Below are positions 8,081-16,619 of a stretch of DNA of 44,744 nucleotides, piece by piece. The DNA lies in assembly GCA_031261085.1 (NCBI GenBank), contig JAISKB010000010.1, positions 1 to 44,744 on the forward strand. Direction: 5' to 3'. Position 1 is the first letter of the stretch. Each line of letters begins with the position of its first letter. The DNA is from Christensenellaceae bacterium. GTDB lineage: Bacteria > Bacillota > Clostridia > Christensenellales > CAG-138. The notes beneath the pieces were generated by a model that was given only the letters and a program-made list of their open reading frames with translations, was not told the origin of the DNA and did not search any database. The position numbers were made by a program, and so were the translations under genes.

Positions 8081-8959
8081 ATGCTATTCCTATCACAACT
8101 GATCAACGGACTGCAGCTCGGCAGCATCTACGCGCTGGTAGCGCTTGGGTACAGCATGGTATACGGTATCATTATGCTGCTCAACTTTGCCCACGGCGAT
8201 ATCATTATGATGGGCGGCTACTTTGCGTTAGTTACCTATGCGGCCAGCTCCAATCCGCTCCTTGCCGTTGTGGCTACGATAGTAGGATGTGTTGTATTGG
8301 CCGTCGCGATTGAAAAGGTGGCCTACAAGCCCTTAAGGCAGGCGCCCCGCATATCTCTGCTCATCACCGCCATAGGCATTTCGCTTTTTTTGCAGAACGC
8401 GGCGCAGCTGATTTGGACGGCCAACTCCCGCGCGTTCCCCAGCACCAGCATCATACCTTCCATCACGTTTAAGGTGGGCGGGTTATCCATCAGCCTCAGC
8501 GTGCTGGTCACCATCGCAGTATCCGTCGCCTCCATGGTGGCGCTCACGTTCCTCGTGCAAAAAACCAAGATGGGCAAAGCCATGCGCGCCGTCAGTGAAG
8601 ATACCGAGGCCGCGCAGCTTATGGGCATCAACATCAACAGCACCATCACCTTCACCTTCGTCATCGGCTCCTTTTTGGCGGGCATAGGGTCGGTGCTATA
8701 TTGCTGCCGGTACCCCGTGGTAAACCCCACCTTGGGCTCGCTGCTGGGTTTAAAGGCGTTTGTGGCGGCCGTGCTGGGCGGCATAGGCTCCATCCCCGGC
8801 GCGGTGGTGGGCGGCTTCGCCATAGGCCTTGCGGAGGTGCTGTTCACCTCCATCGGCCTTTCGGCCTGGACGGACGCCATGGTGTTTGCGGTGCTCATCA
8901 TCATGCTGCTCATTAAGCCCACCGGCTTTATGGGCCGCAGCATGACCGAAAAGGTATAG
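8081..8959 (+). CDS. livH: branched-chain amino-acid ABC transporter permease LivH
   Basis: This 292-residue permease opens with FLSQLINGLQLGSIYALVALG and continues with MVYGIIMLLNFAHGDI, both typical of LivH. It has about eight membrane segments, and a cytoplasmic loop MGKAMRAVSEDTEAAQLMGI that corresponds to the EAA-type coupling site for the ATPases. It forms the heterodimeric channel with LivM. The gene is preceded by AAAGGACTCTCCT and followed 12 bases later by livM. Confidence 0.93.
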   Translation: MLFLSQLINGLQLGSIYALVALGYSMVYGIIMLLNFAHGDIIMMGGYFALVTYAASSNPLLAVVATIVGCVVLAVAIEKVAYKPLRQAPRISLLITAIGISLFLQNAAQLIWTANSRAFPSTSIIPSITFKVGGLSISLSVLVTIAVSVASMVALTFLVQKTKMGKAMRAVSEDTEAAQLMGININSTITFTFVIGSFLAGIGSVLYCCRYPVVNPTLGSLLGLKAFVAAVLGGIGSIPGAVVGGFAIGLAEVLFTSIGLSAWTDAMVFAVLIIMLLIKPTGFMGRSMTEKV

Positions 8960-8971
8960 AGGGAGGCTTGC

Positions 8972-10015
8972 ATGAATCACACCTACAAAAAAATCCCCAT
9001 GCCCATACGGTACCTGATTAACACGGCGCTCATCGCGCTGCTGCTGTATGCCGGCAACGCCGTCATTTCCAGCGGCATCACCAACCGCGCGCAAAGCTCG
9101 CTGGTATTACAGGTGGGCATCTATATCATACTGGCCGTGTCCCTTAACATAGTAACGGGGTACCTGGGCCAGCTGCCGCTGGGGCACGCGGGCTTTATGG
9201 CGGTGGGCGCCTATACCTGCGGCATATTTTGGAAGAGCGCCGCGGGCAGCGCGCTGCCCGCCCCGGCCGCCATCGTGATAGGGCTCGTTTTGGCGGGCAT
9301 CATGGCCGCCATCTTCGGCGTCATCATCGGCGTGCCGGCGCTGCGGCTTAAGGGCGATTACCTCGCCATCATCACGCTGGGGTTCGGCGAAATCATCCGC
9401 ATACTCATCATCAATCTATCGGGTATCACGGGCGGCACGCCGGGGCTTATGAACATCCCCAAGCGCTCCAGCTTTTTGGTTGTATACCTGGCGGTGGCCA
9501 TCTCCTGCATCGCCATCCACATGGTGATGAAATCCCGCCACGGCCGCGCCATACTCTCCATCCGCGAAAATGAAATCGCGGCGGAAAGCTGCGGCATCCA
9601 CATCACATACTACAAGGTTTTCGCGTTTGCGCTCTCGGCGTTTTTTGCCGGCATCGCGGGCGGGCTGTATGCGGGCTATCAGGGCCTGCTTACGCCTTCC
9701 GGCTTCGACTTTATGACCTCCATCAACATACTGGTTATGGTCGTGCTGGGCGGCATGGGCTCCATGGCGGGCTCGGTTATCGCGGCCACGGTGCTCACCA
9801 GCCTCCCGCTGGCGCTGCAATCGCTCAATACCTTCCGCATGGTGATATACTCGGTTCTGCTCGTTATCATCATGATATTCAAACCCTCCGGCCTGATGGG
9901 CACCTATGATTTTTCGCTGAGCCACTTGCTCGAAAAGCTGCTCAACATAAGGCAGCCGCGCGAGAACAGCCCCGCCCAAACAGCCGATAAGAAAGCAGGT
10001 AAGCGCAATGGATAA
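8972..10015 (+). CDS. livM: branched-chain amino-acid ABC transporter permease LivM
   Basis: This 347-residue permease has an N-terminal membrane segment, then the LivM hallmark YLGQLPLGHAGFMAVGAYT (about 65-83), GVPALRLKGDYLAIITLGFGEI, and the GITGGTPGL loop. It pairs with LivH as the membrane channel. It is followed by a hydrophilic, Lys/Arg-rich C-terminal tail. Its last 8 bases overlap livG, indicating translational coupling. Confidence 0.93.
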   Translation: MNHTYKKIPMPIRYLINTALIALLLYAGNAVISSGITNRAQSSLVLQVGIYIILAVSLNIVTGYLGQLPLGHAGFMAVGAYTCGIFWKSAAGSALPAPAAIVIGLVLAGIMAAIFGVIIGVPALRLKGDYLAIITLGFGEIIRILIINLSGITGGTPGLMNIPKRSSFLVVYLAVAISCIAIHMVMKSRHGRAILSIRENEIAAESCGIHITYYKVFAFALSAFFAGIAGGLYAGYQGLLTPSGFDFMTSINILVMVVLGGMGSMAGSVIAATVLTSLPLALQSLNTFRMVIYSVLLVIIMIFKPSGLMGTYDFSLSHLLEKLLNIRQPRENSPAQTADKKAGKRNG

Positions 10016-10844
10016 AATGGCCTGGATGCCCAGCAACGCGCTCATTCCCGAGCGCGACTTGCAAAAGCTGCCCATACTCGACATACGCCATTTGGGCATT
10101 GACTTTGGCGGCCTTACCGCGGTGGATGATTTTAACCTGACCATCGGCCGCACCGAAATCGCGGGCCTGATTGGCCCCAACGGCGCGGGTAAAACCACCG
10201 TTTTTAACCTGCTCACCAACGTATACGCCCCCACCCGCGGCTCCATCCTGCTCGATGGCAGGTCCACCGCCGGCAAAAAGACCTATCAGCTAAACAAGAT
10301 GGGCATAGCGCGCACGTTCCAAAACATACGCCTGTTTAAGGCGCTTACGGTCGAAGAAAACGTGCAGATAGGCCTGCACAACGCCATGCGCTACTCGGTA
10401 GGGGATTCTATCCTTCGCCTGCCCGCCTATTGGAAGCAGGAAAAGCAGGCGCATGAGCAGGCGCTGGAGCTGCTCTCCATATTCGATATGCGGGACATGG
10501 CCTCGTGGAAGGCGGGCAGCCTTCCCTATGGCGCGCAGCGCCGCCTGGAGATCGTGCGCGCGCTGGCAACCCAGCCCGGCATACTGCTTTTGGACGAGCC
10601 CGCCGCGGGCATGAACCCTTCCGAAACGGCTGAGCTGATGGATAACATCCGCAAGATTCGGGATACGTTCCAAATCGCCATCATGCTCATAGAGCACGAT
10701 ATGAACCTCGTAATGGGCATTTGCGAAGGCATCGCGGTGCTCAATTACGGCAGCATCATCGCAAAGGGCACGCCCCAAGAAATCAAGCAAAACCCCGTGG
10801 TTATAGAGGCCTATCTCGGCAAAAAGGGAGGTGCGCAGGCATGA
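10008..10844 (+). CDS. livG: branched-chain amino-acid ABC transporter ATPase LivG
   Basis: This 278-residue ATPase has Walker A GPNGAGKTT at 56-64, a LivG-type signature LPYGAQRRLEIVRAL in place of the usual LSGGQ, Walker B LLLDEPAAGMNPSE, and the H-loop IEHDM. An N-terminal extension of about 20 residues (MDKMAWMPSN...) precedes the usual start of the domain and is longer than usual; internal starts are possible, but the ATG overlaps the livM end. It works as a heterodimer with LivF to power LivHM. Its TGA overlaps the livF ATG in an ATGA junction. Confidence 0.93.
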   Translation: MDKMAWMPSNALIPERDLQKLPILDIRHLGIDFGGLTAVDDFNLTIGRTEIAGLIGPNGAGKTTVFNLLTNVYAPTRGSILLDGRSTAGKKTYQLNKMGIARTFQNIRLFKALTVEENVQIGLHNAMRYSVGDSILRLPAYWKQEKQAHEQALELLSIFDMRDMASWKAGSLPYGAQRRLEIVRALATQPGILLLDEPAAGMNPSETAELMDNIRKIRDTFQIAIMLIEHDMNLVMGICEGIAVLNYGSIIAKGTPQEIKQNPVVIEAYLGKKGGAQA

Positions 10845-11542
10845 TGCTTAAGGTAGACGACATCCATGTATACTATGGCAACATCCACGCCATCAAGGGC
10901 ATTTCCTTCGATGTAAACGAAGGCGAAATCGTATCCCTCATAGGCGCAAACGGCGCGGGCAAGAGCACGATACTCAAAACCATCTCGGGCCTGCTCCGCC
11001 CCAAGACCGGCAGCATAGCCTTTATGGATCAGGATATCACCAAGCTGGACGCGCACAAAATCGTACACCAGGGCCTGGCGCATGTGCCCGAAGGCCGCCG
11101 CATCTTTTTGAAGATGACCGTAAAAGAAAATTTGGAGATGGGCGCCTTTACCAAGCCGGAAGCCACCAAGCAGGATTTTGACACCGTGTTTGAGCGCTTC
11201 CCCCGCCTGAAGGAGCGGCAGAGCCAGGTGGCGGGCACGCTATCCGGCGGCGAGCAGCAGATGCTGGCCATGGGCCGCGCGCTGATGAGCGCGCCCAAAT
11301 TGCTGATGCTGGATGAGCCCAGCATGGGCCTTGCGCCCATATTGGTGGAGCAGATATTCGACATCATCAAAACGCTGCACGATGCCGGCACCACCATATT
11401 GCTGGTGGAGCAGAACGCGGGCATGGCGCTGGAGGTTGCGAGCCGCGCCTATGTGCTGGAAACCGGGAGCATCATTTTGCAGGGCACCGGCGCCGAACTG
11501 GCCGACAGCGAGGATATTAAAAAAGCGTATTTGGGCGGGTAA
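10841..11542 (+). CDS. livF: branched-chain amino-acid ABC transporter ATPase LivF
   Basis: This 233-residue ATPase begins MMLKVDDIHVYYGNIHAIKG. Walker A is GANGAGKST, the signature LSGGEQQMLAMGRAL, Walker B LLMLDEPSMGLAP, and the H-loop LVEQNAG. The start is the ATG at 10841, overlapping the livG stop (ATGA), with GGGAGGTG upstream inside livG. It is the last gene of the importer operon and is followed at once by a terminator hairpin. Confidence 0.94.
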   Translation: MMLKVDDIHVYYGNIHAIKGISFDVNEGEIVSLIGANGAGKSTILKTISGLLRPKTGSIAFMDQDITKLDAHKIVHQGLAHVPEGRRIFLKMTVKENLEMGAFTKPEATKQDFDTVFERFPRLKERQSQVAGTLSGGEQQMLAMGRALMSAPKLLMLDEPSMGLAPILVEQIFDIIKTLHDAGTTILLVEQNAGMALEVASRAYVLETGSIILQGTGAELADSEDIKKAYLGG

Positions 11543-11551
11543 TCAGTTTCG

Positions 11552-11899
11552 CCCACCCCCTAACCCCCTCCCGCCGGGAGGGGGGATTTTTTTTGGGGAA
11601 TGTTTCGCGGGGATTCCATCCCCGCACCCCGGCTGGGGCAAGCGAAGGCTTTGGGGGGAGCGTTTTCGCGGGGGCAGGCCCCGCTCCCCAACTGGGGACG
11701 GGGCGCCTTCCAAAGAAACCCTTCGCAGGGTGGAAATAATGTTTTTCGGAAGCCCCCCTCTCGCTCTGCGGTGAGAATTCGTTCTGTATCATCTCAAAAA
11801 ACTGGAAACGGCTTGTGCCCAACGGGGGATTGGGGGTGTTAACCCCCAATGCATCACATAAATATTCCCCCTCCCCGGGGAGGGGGTTAGGGGGTGGGG
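11552..11899. repeat. GC-rich element bounded by inverted CCCACCCCCTAACCCCCTC copies
   Basis: CCCACCCCCTAACCCCCTCC at 11552-11571 recurs inverted at 11877-11899. Between them are several further hairpins: GCGGGGA/TCCCCGC near 11608-11627 and the palindrome ATTGGGGGT/ACCCCCAAT at 11829-11850. No coding potential is convincing. The paired ends and internal palindromes suggest a MITE- or REP-like non-autonomous repeat. The adjoining 11900-12110 continues with AAAAAAATGG/CCATTTTTTT (about 12000-12024) and a degenerate third CACCCCCTGG copy at about 12025-12060. Confidence 0.55.
11564..11594 (+). terminator. liv operon terminator
   Basis: Stem CCCCCTCCC / GGGAGGGGG followed by eight Ts (11587-11594), 21 bases after the livF stop. 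Its left part belongs to the inverted repeat motif described for 11552-11899. Confidence 0.8.
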
Positions 11900-12110
11900 A
11901 ACAAAATAATGGGCAAGGGCGGCCTGTACGGCCGCAGCCCTCTCCTTGGGCGTTGAGCCGACCGTCACCAAAGGTGACAGGCGAAACGCCGCAAACTCAA
12001 AAAAATGGACTTGCCATTTTTTTGACCCCCGCAGGGGGGCCAGGGGGTGGGGTGAAACACCCTGTGGCTGCAATTTGAAAGCACAAAACGGAAGCATGCG
12101 GCGCAGCCGC

Positions 12111-12142
12111 AAAAAAATCCCCCGCCTTTGGTAAGGCAGGGG
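12111..12142 (-). terminator. mreB terminator
   Basis: On the minus strand CCCCTGCCTT / AAAGGCGGGG forms a stem with a 3-base loop, followed by ATTTTTTT; it lies about 25 bases after the mreB stop. Confidence 0.8.
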
Positions 12143-12165
12143 TTATAGCGTAAGTCTACCCTCTT

Positions 12166-13209
12166 CTATTGCATATCGAAATATTCCCCGCGCCGGTAAT
12201 CGTATACCGCGCCGGAAGAGAATTGGTCGATATTCTCGAGCACCTTGCCCGTGCCTATCGCCACGCAGGAAATCGGATCCTCCGCGATGTAGCAAGGCAC
12301 CTTGGTATGCTCTGAAATGAACTTATCCATACCAAACAGCAGCGCGCCGCCGCCGGTAAGGCAAATGCCGTTTTCGGTGATGTCGCTGGCGAGCTCGGGC
12401 GGGGTGCGTTCAAACAGCGAACGCACGCTCTCGAGTATGGCCTGCAGCGGTTCCTCCAGCGCGTCGATCATTTCGTTGGAGCCAACCACCAGCGCCTGCG
12501 GCAAGCCCGAAATCAGGTTGCGGCCCTTCACGTCGATAAACAGCTGCTCCCTGCGCGGATACGCCGAGCCTATGCGTATTTTCATCTCTTCTGCGGTGCG
12601 CTCGCCTATGAGCAGATTGTGCTTTTTGCGCATATACCGCACGATGGCGTCGTCGAACTTATCGCCCGCCACCTTGATGGAATCGGAAAGCACCGCCCCG
12701 CCCAGCGAAAGTATCGCCACATCGCTGGTGCCGCCGCCAATATCCAATATCATATTGCCGCGCGGTACCGAAATATCGATGCCCGCGCCAATCGCCGCGG
12801 CCATGGGTTCTTCGATGAGGTAGGTGTGCCGCGCGCCGGCTTCTTCGGTTGCGTCGATGACCGAGCGCTTTTCCACCTCGGTAACGCCGCTGGGCACGCA
12901 CACCACCACGCGGGGTTTAAAGAATATATGCCGCCCCACAACCTTGCGCAAAAAATGGTTGAGCAGCCTTTCGGTTATATCGTAGTTGGAGATGACGCCA
13001 TCGCGCAGCGGCCGCATCGCAACGATGTTGCCCGGCGTACGGCCCAGCATCTTGCGCGCATCCTCCCCTATCGCCAATATGCGCCCCGTGATTTTTTCGA
13101 TCGCGACCACCGATGGCTCGCGCAGCACGATGCCTTTGCCGCGCACATATACCAGCACGCTGGCCGTGCCCAAATCGATGCCCACGTCATTGAATTCAAA
13201 CAAACCCAT
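12166..13209 (-). CDS. mreB: rod-shape determining protein MreB/Mbl
   Basis: This 347-residue actin-like ATPase has the phosphate-1 loop VGIDLGTASVLVYV at the N-terminus, the connect and phosphate-2 motif LDIGGGTSDVAIL, and the adenosine motif LTGGGALLFGM. MreB polymerises on the inner membrane and organises lateral wall synthesis. The ATG at 13209 (MGLFEFNDVGIDLG) is preferred over the ORF's earlier possible start because GGGAGG lies about 9 bases before it and homologues begin here. It stands alone, without mreC/mreD next to it, as is common for mreB/mbl paralogues. It faces away from the sortase gene. Confidence 0.95.
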   Translation of the reverse strand: MGLFEFNDVGIDLGTASVLVYVRGKGIVLREPSVVAIEKITGRILAIGEDARKMLGRTPGNIVAMRPLRDGVISNYDITERLLNHFLRKVVGRHIFFKPRVVVCVPSGVTEVEKRSVIDATEEAGARHTYLIEEPMAAAIGAGIDISVPRGNMILDIGGGTSDVAILSLGGAVLSDSIKVAGDKFDDAIVRYMRKKHNLLIGERTAEEMKIRIGSAYPRREQLFIDVKGRNLISGLPQALVVGSNEMIDALEEPLQAILESVRSLFERTPPELASDITENGICLTGGGALLFGMDKFISEHTKVPCYIAEDPISCVAIGTGKVLENIDQFSSGAVYDYRRGEYFDMQ

Positions 13210-13362
13210 GTAATCTATCCTCCCGCGGCCTATGCGGCCGCCCTTCAACGCAATTATGACATTATACTTTGTTTATTTTATCATTTTAGCACACCCGCCA
13301 CAATACCACAGCAAAACAAATTTGAACATTTTATAAAATGTATGCTGGGCACGCATGTTTGC

Positions 13363-13392
13363 TTGCTATCGCACGCCCGTTTGCTTTATAAT
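13363..13392 (+). promoter_or_regulatory. sortase promoter
   Basis: TTGCTA (13363-13368), 18-bp spacer, TATAAT (13387-13392), 46 bases before the sortase ATG. Confidence 0.55.
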
Positions 13393-13438
13393 CAAAGTAC
13401 GATTAAATACTTGTTTTCCAACGAAAGGGTCACACTTT

Positions 13439-14284
13439 ATGAGAGCGCTCCGCAGCAAACTCCCGGTTATCTGCCGGCTTGCCCGCATGGGTGCGCTGCT
13501 GGTATTGGCGTTGCTGTGCGTTGCTTGCACCGCCCGTCAAACGCCCGTCGCCATAGAACCGGCGCCCGAGGCTTCCCCCGCCGCGTTCCCTTCCCCCGTT
13601 GGCACCGCCGCGCCCGCGGCCTCCCCTTCGGCCCCGCCCGAAAACAGCGGTGAGGAATATGGCGCGCAGGAGCTCAACGGCGTAGCCGGGCCAAACGACG
13701 TGCTGCCCATGCACGATTCCTACGATGAAGTAAAGGCGCTAAACAGCGATGTACTCGGCTGGATTACCATAGACGGCACGGTGATAGACTACCCCGTTGT
13801 GCGCACGGCCGATAACGAATATTACCTAGGCCGGGATGTAGAGCGGCATAAAAGCGTATATGGCTCCATATTTATGGATTTCCGCAATGCCGATCCCGCG
13901 CAGCAAAAGCACATCATCCTATATGGTCATAATATGAAAAACGGCACCATGTTCCACGACCTGCGGGATTATAAACAGCGCGATTTCTTCGATACCTACC
14001 GCACGATCAAGCTGCTGTGGGATGGCGTGGATACCGAGTGGAGAATATTTGCGGCTTATATTTCGACCTCCGGCTCATTCTACCACATACGCACCTACTT
14101 TCAAAGCGAGCAGGAATTTGCCGATGTTATGAACCAAACAATCGAGTACGCCAAAACGGTAAAGCCCGCCAACCTCGACAGCTCCGTGACCATTAAGGCC
14201 AGCGACCAGGTGCTCACGCTTTCTACCTGCACCTACGAATACGACGATTCCTATTTTGTGGTAATGGCAAGAAGGATAAAATAA
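13439..14284 (+). CDS. class-B-like sortase
   Basis: This 281-residue protein has a hydrophobic signal/anchor (GALLVLALLCVAC) and a Pro/Ala/Ser-rich spacer to about residue 75. The sortase core follows: DVLGWITIDGTVIDYPVV, the catalytic His in ILYGHNM, the catalytic Cys in TLSTCTYE, and the late Arg in MARRIK. Sortases cut a C-terminal sorting signal and attach the protein to peptidoglycan or join pilin subunits. No LPxTG/NPxTN-type substrate is encoded in the window, so its clients lie elsewhere. The start ATG 13439 has GAAAGGG upstream; the longer frame from 13355 lacks a ribosome site. A sequence resembling a lipobox precedes Cys but does not fit the rule well at -3. Confidence 0.9.
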   Translation: MRALRSKLPVICRLARMGALLVLALLCVACTARQTPVAIEPAPEASPAAFPSPVGTAAPAASPSAPPENSGEEYGAQELNGVAGPNDVLPMHDSYDEVKALNSDVLGWITIDGTVIDYPVVRTADNEYYLGRDVERHKSVYGSIFMDFRNADPAQQKHIILYGHNMKNGTMFHDLRDYKQRDFFDTYRTIKLLWDGVDTEWRIFAAYISTSGSFYHIRTYFQSEQEFADVMNQTIEYAKTVKPANLDSSVTIKASDQVLTLSTCTYEYDDSYFVVMARRIK

Positions 14285-14303
14285 AAAGTGAAGCGTACAT
14301 CAC

Positions 14304-14332
14304 AAAAGCGCGCCCATACGGGCGCGCTTTTT
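14304..14332 (+). terminator. terminator after sortase
   Basis: Perfect stem AAAAGCGCGCCC (14304-14315) / GGGCGCGCTTTT (14320-14331) with a 4-base loop and T tract. Confidence 0.85.
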
Positions 14333-14381
14333 GCAACATAATGCGCATGCTTATAGCCGCGCAGGCGGCAGCGCGCGAGGA

Positions 14382-15602
14382 TTAGTTCACGCCCACATAC
14401 TGCACGCGCTTGTCGTATTTTGTGATGCTCATCCCCTGCCGCCATTGCTCCAGCGCGGCGGCATAGGCCTCGCTTTGCTTCGTGGCGTTGAGGTTGGTGA
14501 GAATATCCGCCTTCACTTCGTCAAACGGGACGGGCTCGGTGCTTACATCCCCCACGCGGCGGATGATATGGTAGCCAAAGCTGCTCTCCACCAGGCCGGA
14601 GGTCGCGCCCTCCTCCTTGAGCAGCATGCTGGCTTCATAAAAAGCGGTGTCGTAGATGGTGCCATAACCCTCGCCTATCACATAGCCGGTGGTCTTGTTG
14701 GGCTCCGCTTCCATGCCGGGATCCTCGCCATATTCCGCAATCAGCGCGTCAAAATCAGCGCCGTCAGCGTTAACCTTATCCAGCACTTCCTGCGCCAGGG
14801 CTTTGGGGTCGCGGGCGGGCTCATCGGCCGGGGCAGTGCCGAACGAAGCCGAATCGCTGGAGATTACATTGCTGTCCTCCGGCTCTTCCAGCTGGATGAG
14901 GATGTGCTTCACATAGAACATCCCCTCGGGCGCTACCAGCGGCTTTACCGCGCCATAATACGAATAATATTGGCTGTCGGAATAATAGGCGGTGGCATCC
15001 TCTTTATACTTGGCGCGCTCGGTTTCTATCTGCGCATCGTACCAGGTTTTGGCCTCGGCTTCGGTGGCTTCCGCGGTAACGGCGGTAACCTGATCGGCCA
15101 GCTTATCGCCCAGCGCTTGGTCGAGGTAGTTGGTTTCCACCTCGGTTTTAACCTCGGCATACTTCACGCCCTGGCTCTTATACGCCGCGTTGAAGGCCTT
15201 GATAGCCGCCGCGTTGCGGGCGGCCTCATCTTCGATGCTGCTGTCGAGATACGAAGCGAGGTAGGAATCCAGCGTGGACTGCGCCTCCGCCAAAGCGGCG
15301 GCGGTTTCCTCTTCGGTAAGGGTAAGGCCCTGCTTGTGCGCCTCGGCGATGGGCAGTGCCGATTCCACCAGCGCATCCATAATTTGGGTACGGCCGGCAG
15401 CCAGCCCTTCGGCGGTGGAGGTGTCAATCAGCCCATAGCTGCTATACATGCTGAACATATTGGCAAACTGGGAATAGGTCAGCTCCACGTCCCCCACCTT
15501 GGCAACCACGGGGTTGTTGATGACCGCACTGCAGCCTGTAAACACGAGGGCCGCCACAAGCGCCAGCGCGGCCACGCGCAAGGCTATCGAATTGTTTTTC
15601 AT
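14382..15602 (-). CDS. PrsA/SurA-like peptidyl-prolyl isomerase lipoprotein
   Basis: This 406-residue protein has a signal peptide with Cys24 (LVFTGC), followed by VVAKVGDVELTYSQF, the usual N-terminal foldase motif. An Ala/Glu-rich helical region spans about 70-200. The parvulin domain is at about 225-370 (FYVKHILIQLEE ... LAQEVLDKVNADGADFDALIAEYGEDPGM ... GLVESSFGYHIIRRVGD). An acidic insertion (EPEDSNVISSDSASFG...) splits the first strand from the rest of the domain. It probably folds exported proteins outside the membrane. The start ATG 15602 has AAAGGAGAG upstream and a consensus promoter at 15660-15688. Confidence 0.88.
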   Translation of the reverse strand: MKNNSIALRVAALALVAALVFTGCSAVINNPVVAKVGDVELTYSQFANMFSMYSSYGLIDTSTAEGLAAGRTQIMDALVESALPIAEAHKQGLTLTEEETAAALAEAQSTLDSYLASYLDSSIEDEAARNAAAIKAFNAAYKSQGVKYAEVKTEVETNYLDQALGDKLADQVTAVTAEATEAEAKTWYDAQIETERAKYKEDATAYYSDSQYYSYYGAVKPLVAPEGMFYVKHILIQLEEPEDSNVISSDSASFGTAPADEPARDPKALAQEVLDKVNADGADFDALIAEYGEDPGMEAEPNKTTGYVIGEGYGTIYDTAFYEASMLLKEEGATSGLVESSFGYHIIRRVGDVSTEPVPFDEVKADILTNLNATKQSEAYAAALEQWRQGMSITKYDKRVQYVGVN

Positions 15603-15659
15603 TTTAAGTAAACTCTCCTTTTATCTTCGGTTGAAAATATTTCTTCTAAAACCTATATT

Positions 15660-15688
15660 ATTTTATACGTTGCCTTGTGCGCTGTCAA
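15660..15688 (-). promoter_or_regulatory. promoter of the PrsA-like gene
   Basis: On the minus strand TTGACA (15688-15683), 17-bp spacer, TAAAAT (15665-15660), giving a leader of about 50 nt. Confidence 0.65.
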
Positions 15689-15881
15689 CCGCCGTCACCA
15701 TTATGCCATAATGTTTTATAGCCCGATTTGCCCGCAAATCGCCCATACTTTTAGATTTTTTTGCCCGGCGCCCGCTATGCTTGCGCGGCATGCGATATAT
15801 GTGATAAGTGAGGGTGGATAAGTTGCGAAGATTGGTTTATAATGCTAATAGTGTATCATTTTGAGTTAGAGGAGATAGCCT

Positions 15882-16436
15882 ATGAAGAACATCCCCAACA
15901 TATTATCGGCAACCCGTCTTGCCTTGGTGGGTGTTTTTGTTTACTATTTCGTCAGGCACAATTACACCAGCTGTATTGTAACCTACGCAATCGCGTTTTT
16001 ATTGGATATTTTAGATGGCTTTTTGGCGCGCCGTTATGGCTGGGAGAGCGATGTTGGCAAAATCCTAGACCCGCTGGCCGATAAGCTACTGCTGCTGACC
16101 GCGCTCGTTTGCTTTGCAAAGCAAGGCTGGCTGCCCTGGTATATTCCCATCGCCATGGCCGCAAAGGAGCTTTGCATGCTGATTGGCGGCCTGTTTATGC
16201 TGGGCAAAAAAAATGTCGTGGTCTCCGCCGATAGATATGGCAAGTTCGCGGCGGGGTTTTTCAACGTGAGCGTGCTGCTCATGCTGCTTTCTTACCTCCC
16301 GGGCTTTGAAGGGCTGAGCAATTTCACCATACCGCTGTTCTTGGTGGCGATATTGTGCGCGTTCATCACGCTGGTGCACTATGCCCGCACGCAAGTATTC
16401 GGCGCGGGCATACACGCCAAGCAAGAGCACGAATAA
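15882..16436 (+). CDS. pgsA: CDP-alcohol phosphatidyltransferase (PgsA-like)
   Basis: This 184-residue protein has four to six membrane segments. It carries the full CDP-OH-P catalytic motif D-xx-DG-xx-AR-x8-G-xxx-D-xxx-D, seen as DILDGFLARRYGWESDVG followed by KILDPLADK. It begins MKNIPNILSATRL, as phosphatidylglycerophosphate synthases do. It joins CDP-diacylglycerol to glycerol 3-phosphate to begin phosphatidylglycerol synthesis. Other small CDP-alcohol transferases share the motif, so the acceptor is an inference. The ATG is preceded by AGAGGAG. Confidence 0.88.
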   Translation: MKNIPNILSATRLALVGVFVYYFVRHNYTSCIVTYAIAFLLDILDGFLARRYGWESDVGKILDPLADKLLLLTALVCFAKQGWLPWYIPIAMAAKELCMLIGGLFMLGKKNVVVSADRYGKFAAGFFNVSVLLMLLSYLPGFEGLSNFTIPLFLVAILCAFITLVHYARTQVFGAGIHAKQEHE

Positions 16437-16454
16437 CAAGCCGAGGCATTTTAT

Positions 16455-16482
16455 AAGGCGCGCTTTAGGGCGCGCTTTTTTT
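16455..16482 (+). terminator. terminator after pgsA
   Basis: Stem AAGGCGCGC (16455-16463) / GCGCGCTTT (16470-16478) with a 6-base loop and seven Ts. Confidence 0.8.
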
Positions 16483-16619
16483 ATGCTTCGCGCGGCCCGT
16501 AGGCAAGGAAGCCGCCCCGGGCGCAAAAAAGCGGCCCGCTCTCCTGTGTTGGTGTTTTTGTGATATACTGTTAGTATAAAACTATTTTGTCAATAAACGC
16601 TTGGTTCAAAGGAGTTCCC

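Noticed and set aside
11313..12112. Pro/Gly-rich open frames in the GC-rich island
   Set aside because: They are translations of C-tract hairpins with no ribosome sites or conserved-looking domains.
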